Below are positions 61,303 to 64,000 of a stretch of 64,000 nucleotides of DNA, one piece after another. The translations under genes and the position numbers were made by a program. Every line of letters starts with the position of its first letter. Positions within the stretch are counted from its first letter, which is position 1. This stretch comes from Aquiluna sp. KACHI24 (GTDB lineage: Bacteria > Actinomycetota > Actinomycetes > Actinomycetales > Microbacteriaceae), in contig NZ_AP026677.1 of the NCBI RefSeq assembly GCF_025997915.1, positions 1,302,001-1,366,000 of the forward strand, read 5' to 3'. The notes under the pieces are model-generated. The model had not been told where the DNA came from, did no database searches, and saw only the letters and a list, made by a program, of their open reading frames with translations.

Positions 61303-64000
61303 TTATCTATTGGTTTCAGCATCAGGGTTTGCGGTTCCAACAACCAACAACCCTTCAGCTCTCTTGTTTTCAGATACCCTGCTGTGCACCCAAACCTTCA
61401 ACCCCTTGCGCTGAGTAACCGCATAGGAACAAACCTGCTGGGCTTGCTTGCGAAGAAGCAGTGATTTCGCCTTCGAGGTGTTGGCAGTTCTCACTGCTGT
61501 GCAGGTTAGTTTGGTAGCTGTTGGGTTGGCCTTCAGCAGATCAATGATCGCTTTGCGCTGAGCTTGAGTCAGGGCCTTAGCTCCCGGCTTGAATGGTGCT
61601 AGAGTGCGCTGCACAACCGGTGCAACTGGCTTCGAAGTCGAAGCCGCCTCGGCGACAGCTGGGCTCTGAGTCGCAATTGGTGACGCGGTTGGGCTCTCCG
61701 TAACCACAGGGGATGCTGTGGTTGTGGTGTTAGAGGTAACAGCCTCGATCAGACCACTTCGCGTGATCGCTACCGCCTCAGTTATTGAGGTGATCACGAC
61801 CTGCTCAGACTTGATGATCTCTTCTGGCACTGCGCTCAAGACTGAACTTGTGAGCATCACAGTGATGGCCTCACCCGCATCTGCTGCGGTTGGTTCGTAG
61901 TAACTAAGCGTTGCTCCGGAAATGGGCTGACCCGCTCTGAGCCATTGGTAGCTCACTGGCGCAGAGCCAAGTAGTGATGAGGCTCTAGCTGTCAGCATTC
62001 CGCCCACTGCTGGTGTGCCAGAAACATCGACTAACTTGCCGTTGGTTGGCCAAGTCGGTGTCATGGTTACAGATGTTCTAGTGACTGATTCGATACCAGT
62101 CTTTCTTGCAGTTACCCGAACCGAAATGACCTTGGATGCATCTTGGGCTTTGACTAGATAACTAGATCCAATTGCTCCCGAGATAGCGCTTCCATCAAGA
62201 AGCCACTGGTAGTCAAAGCTGGTGCCGGAGTCCCAGGTGCCTGGTGTTGCAACTAAGAACTGACCAACCACAGCCGAACCCGTAATGGTTGGACTGGAGC
62301 TCTGCTGGAAAGAACCGATTGCAGCAAGTGGGGTTGCTGATGTAGCACTCGATAACTGGGAGTAGCCAACTACGTTGTGAGCGATGATCGCAAAGTAGTA
62401 GGTGACTCCTGGGGTGAGTCCTGTGACAACACAGGTGCGCTGATCCGGTGCTACCAACCCAGCACAGCTACCTGAGGTCACCAATGTGAATGGGCCGTCG
62501 GCGTTTGGTGAGATCCAAATCTTGTAGTAATCGATGAATGCTCCGCCATTCCATGGCTCAGTCCAAGTGAGTCTGACCTCATTGGTGAGAGGAGTTGCAT
62601 TTGGTTGCTCTGGCTTGGAAGGAGTGCCAGGCATGATGAGCTTCGAGGTGGTGGAACCAGTTGCATTTGCAGTCAAGACTCGAGCGTTATCGATTGGGTG
62701 GGTGACTGCAAACGTGAAACGGTCAAAGTATGCCAACTGGCTAGCTGCTAACACCGGGATCTTGGCCTTGCCCTGAGAGTTTGAAATCACAGGGGTGTTT
62801 GAGTAGCCAGATGGCCAGAAGGAGCAACCAGGGTTGGTGGCTCCAGGGAATGGGGTGTACACGTTTCGAGTACACGTCTCCCCGAGTCCTCCGTAAACGA
62901 ACTTTGCTCCTGCTACTGGTTCCTCGGAGGCAAACTCGACGACCGTGTAATCCAGGTACTCAATTCGTGGCAGCGTGATGTCAATGGTTCGGCTAGCAGT
63001 GATTGTCACGGTGCCACCGGCATAAAGACCCCATGGCAGTTGAGGATCTGCGAGGTCAGTCGTAGAGACCCTGCGATTGGTGTTCACGAATAGCTCACCT
63101 TGAGTGCCCGGTGAAACCTGAAGCGAGTACCGACCCTCAGAGTCAGTCTTCACAGCGGGCACGTCATCGAACCCTGGCCCGCCGTTTAGACCAACTGGTA
63201 GCCATTTGACTGGAGCATTCTTGACTACCGTGACACCATCCGCCATAAGTACTCGGCCAGAGACCGTGACCAACTCCGACAGGGTGATTACTTGCGTAAA
63301 GTCCGCAGTCGGAGAGGTTGTAAAAGTACCGACCAGGGCTCCAATTGTTGGGTGAGCAACTGATAGTCGGTATTGAGTAGTAAAGGTCTGGGCTAACTCC
63401 ATCAGCGGGAGCACCAATTCACCATTCAAATTGGTGCGTGGTGCCGCAAACGAATATCCGGTTGGCAAGCTGGTGCAGCCGGGCGAAGTACCACCGGCAA
63501 ATACGGTGTAAACACCAGGTCTACAACCCACGCTGAGATCAGCCGACTGCACAACCGCATTTGCGATTGGCGCTCCAGAACCGTTCACAACTTTTACCGT
63601 GACGTTTTTGTACTTTGGTGCCTTTAGGTTGATCACCTTTGACTCGGTCACCGCAGCAACTGTGGTCCATGCCCAAATACCCCAAGGCAGCAGTGGATTG
63701 CTTCTAGCACCCGACCTGGCATCCCTTGGGGTGTGCAGCGAAATCTGCCCCGCGTTACCAAGCGATACCCGAAGCGTGTACTCACCCTGGGCATTCGTGG
63801 TGGTGGATAGCGCATTGGTGTTTTCACCAGCTCGTGGAGTGCCATCTGGTAGCCACTTAACGGTTGCATTTGCGACCGGAGTTACCCCGTCATCCAAGAA
63901 AACCTGGCCGGTGATGTTTACCGAACCCCTCATCACGACCGAGACGTTGCCACTTGTACTTGGCGTGATTGCAAAGTTCGCAATCCTGCCCGCGCTTGTT
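61303..64000 (-). CDS. modular surface protein, C-terminal part (5' end outside window)
   Basis: The frame is open to the window edge, so about 899 residues are visible of a longer protein. In order: two tandem about 210-residue units, each with a carboxypeptidase-regulatory-like beta domain (SGRVLMADGVT, TDSEGRYSLQVSPG) and a Cys-pair segment (CRPGVYTVFAGGTSPGC, CTRNVYTPFPGATNPGC); a fibronectin-III domain (VRLTWTEPWNGGAF, GLTPGVTYYFAIIAHN); two Ig-like repeats (FDYQWLLDGSAISGA, VSYQWLRAGQPISGA); a Thr/Ser/Pro linker; and a basic C-terminal domain with two Cys. No sorting signal or membrane anchor is seen at the end. It is probably cell-wall associated or secreted. Confidence 0.85.
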   Translation of the reverse strand, partial: TSAGRIANFAITPSTSGNVSVVMRGSVNITGQVFLDDGVTPVANATVKWLPDGTPRAGENTNALSTTTNAQGEYTLRVSLGNAGQISLHTPRDARSGARSNPLLPWGIWAWTTVAAVTESKVINLKAPKYKNVTVKVVNGSGAPIANAVVQSADLSVGCRPGVYTVFAGGTSPGCTSLPTGYSFAAPRTNLNGELVLPLMELAQTFTTQYRLSVAHPTIGALVGTFTTSPTADFTQVITLSELVTVSGRVLMADGVTVVKNAPVKWLPVGLNGGPGFDDVPAVKTDSEGRYSLQVSPGTQGELFVNTNRRVSTTDLADPQLPWGLYAGGTVTITASRTIDITLPRIEYLDYTVVEFASEEPVAGAKFVYGGLGETCTRNVYTPFPGATNPGCSFWPSGYSNTPVISNSQGKAKIPVLAASQLAYFDRFTFAVTHPIDNARVLTANATGSTTSKLIMPGTPSKPEQPNATPLTNEVRLTWTEPWNGGAFIDYYKIWISPNADGPFTLVTSGSCAGLVAPDQRTCVVTGLTPGVTYYFAIIAHNVVGYSQLSSATSATPLAAIGSFQQSSSPTITGSAVVGQFLVATPGTWDSGTSFDYQWLLDGSAISGAIGSSYLVKAQDASKVISVRVTARKTGIESVTRTSVTMTPTWPTNGKLVDVSGTPAVGGMLTARASSLLGSAPVSYQWLRAGQPISGATLSYYEPTAADAGEAITVMLTSSVLSAVPEEIIKSEQVVITSITEAVAITRSGLIEAVTSNTTTTASPVVTESPTASPIATQSPAVAEAASTSKPVAPVVQRTLAPFKPGAKALTQAQRKAIIDLLKANPTATKLTCTAVRTANTSKAKSLLLRKQAQQVCSYAVTQRKGLKVWVHSRVSENKRAEGLLVVGTANPDAETNR

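Overview
This window looks like chromosome from a small-genome, mid-GC actinobacterium. The best guess is a Microbacteriaceae-type organism, possibly a freshwater planktonic one. The support is a DUF3073 protein, a short SCP2-like protein, separate PurS/PurQ/small PurL, an IclR-controlled hut locus, many GTG starts and overlapping stop/start junctions, and secreted proteins with a KKV-P-CP-G-type motif. This placement is inference. No rRNA, tRNA, CRISPR array, insertion sequence or prophage was seen.

Layout. 1-7.0 kb: the end of a DHA2-type MFS exporter; a four-gene overlapping operon (lipoprotein, sensor kinase, OmpR-type regulator, stand-alone TipAS domain); and a flavin electron-transfer block (ferric-reductase-like membrane flavoprotein, FMN-binding secreted protein, ApbE flavin transferase, secreted protein with an acidic His-containing tail). 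7.1-8.7 kb: paired CrcB/Fluc fluoride channels, DUF3073, and a YefM/RelE-type toxin-antitoxin pair with TGTACA operators. 8.7-18.9 kb: purine synthesis (purF-purM on the minus strand, purD-purC on the plus strand) followed by the glycine cleavage genes gcvT-gcvH-gcvP, a coherent one-carbon and purine block. 19.2-25.2 kb: histidine degradation (hutU-hutI-hutH divergent from an IclR regulator and hutG) with an 18-bp palindrome in the shared control region. 25.2-30.3 kb: VapBC, purS-purQ-purL, and a HEPN/MNT pair whose MNT carries a winged helix; each toxin-antitoxin pair is preceded by a clear palindrome. 30.4-31.6 kb: an MFS transporter.

31.9-60.2 kb is accessory and looks like a genome-defence or stress island. 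It holds a RecB-like nuclease/YprB-like RNase H/SF1 helicase fusion, a DEDDh exonuclease-BRCT protein, several Cys-rich or acidic orphans, and a 10.4-kb four-gene operon. That operon encodes a P-loop ATPase, an unknown protein, a giant PD-(D/E)XK-plus-HerA ATPase, and a DNA C5-cytosine methyltransferase. Beyond it lie a NERD-SF1 helicase, a membrane Ser/Thr kinase with a probable TY-Chap domain and a zinc-ribbon partner, and a vWA/unknown/DUF2130 operon divergent from a NrtR-like Nudix-winged-helix regulator with a 24-bp palindrome between them.

The best candidate for an undescribed system is the methyltransferase/HerA operon (40568-50963). Its architecture recalls the phosphorothioate restriction module DptF-DptG-DptH in gene number, order and sizes, but here it is joined to a C5 methyltransferase and no dnd genes are visible. 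The NrtR-like/vWA/DUF2130 locus is second. 60.2-64 kb holds two secreted proteins, one a long modular surface protein cut by the window edge.
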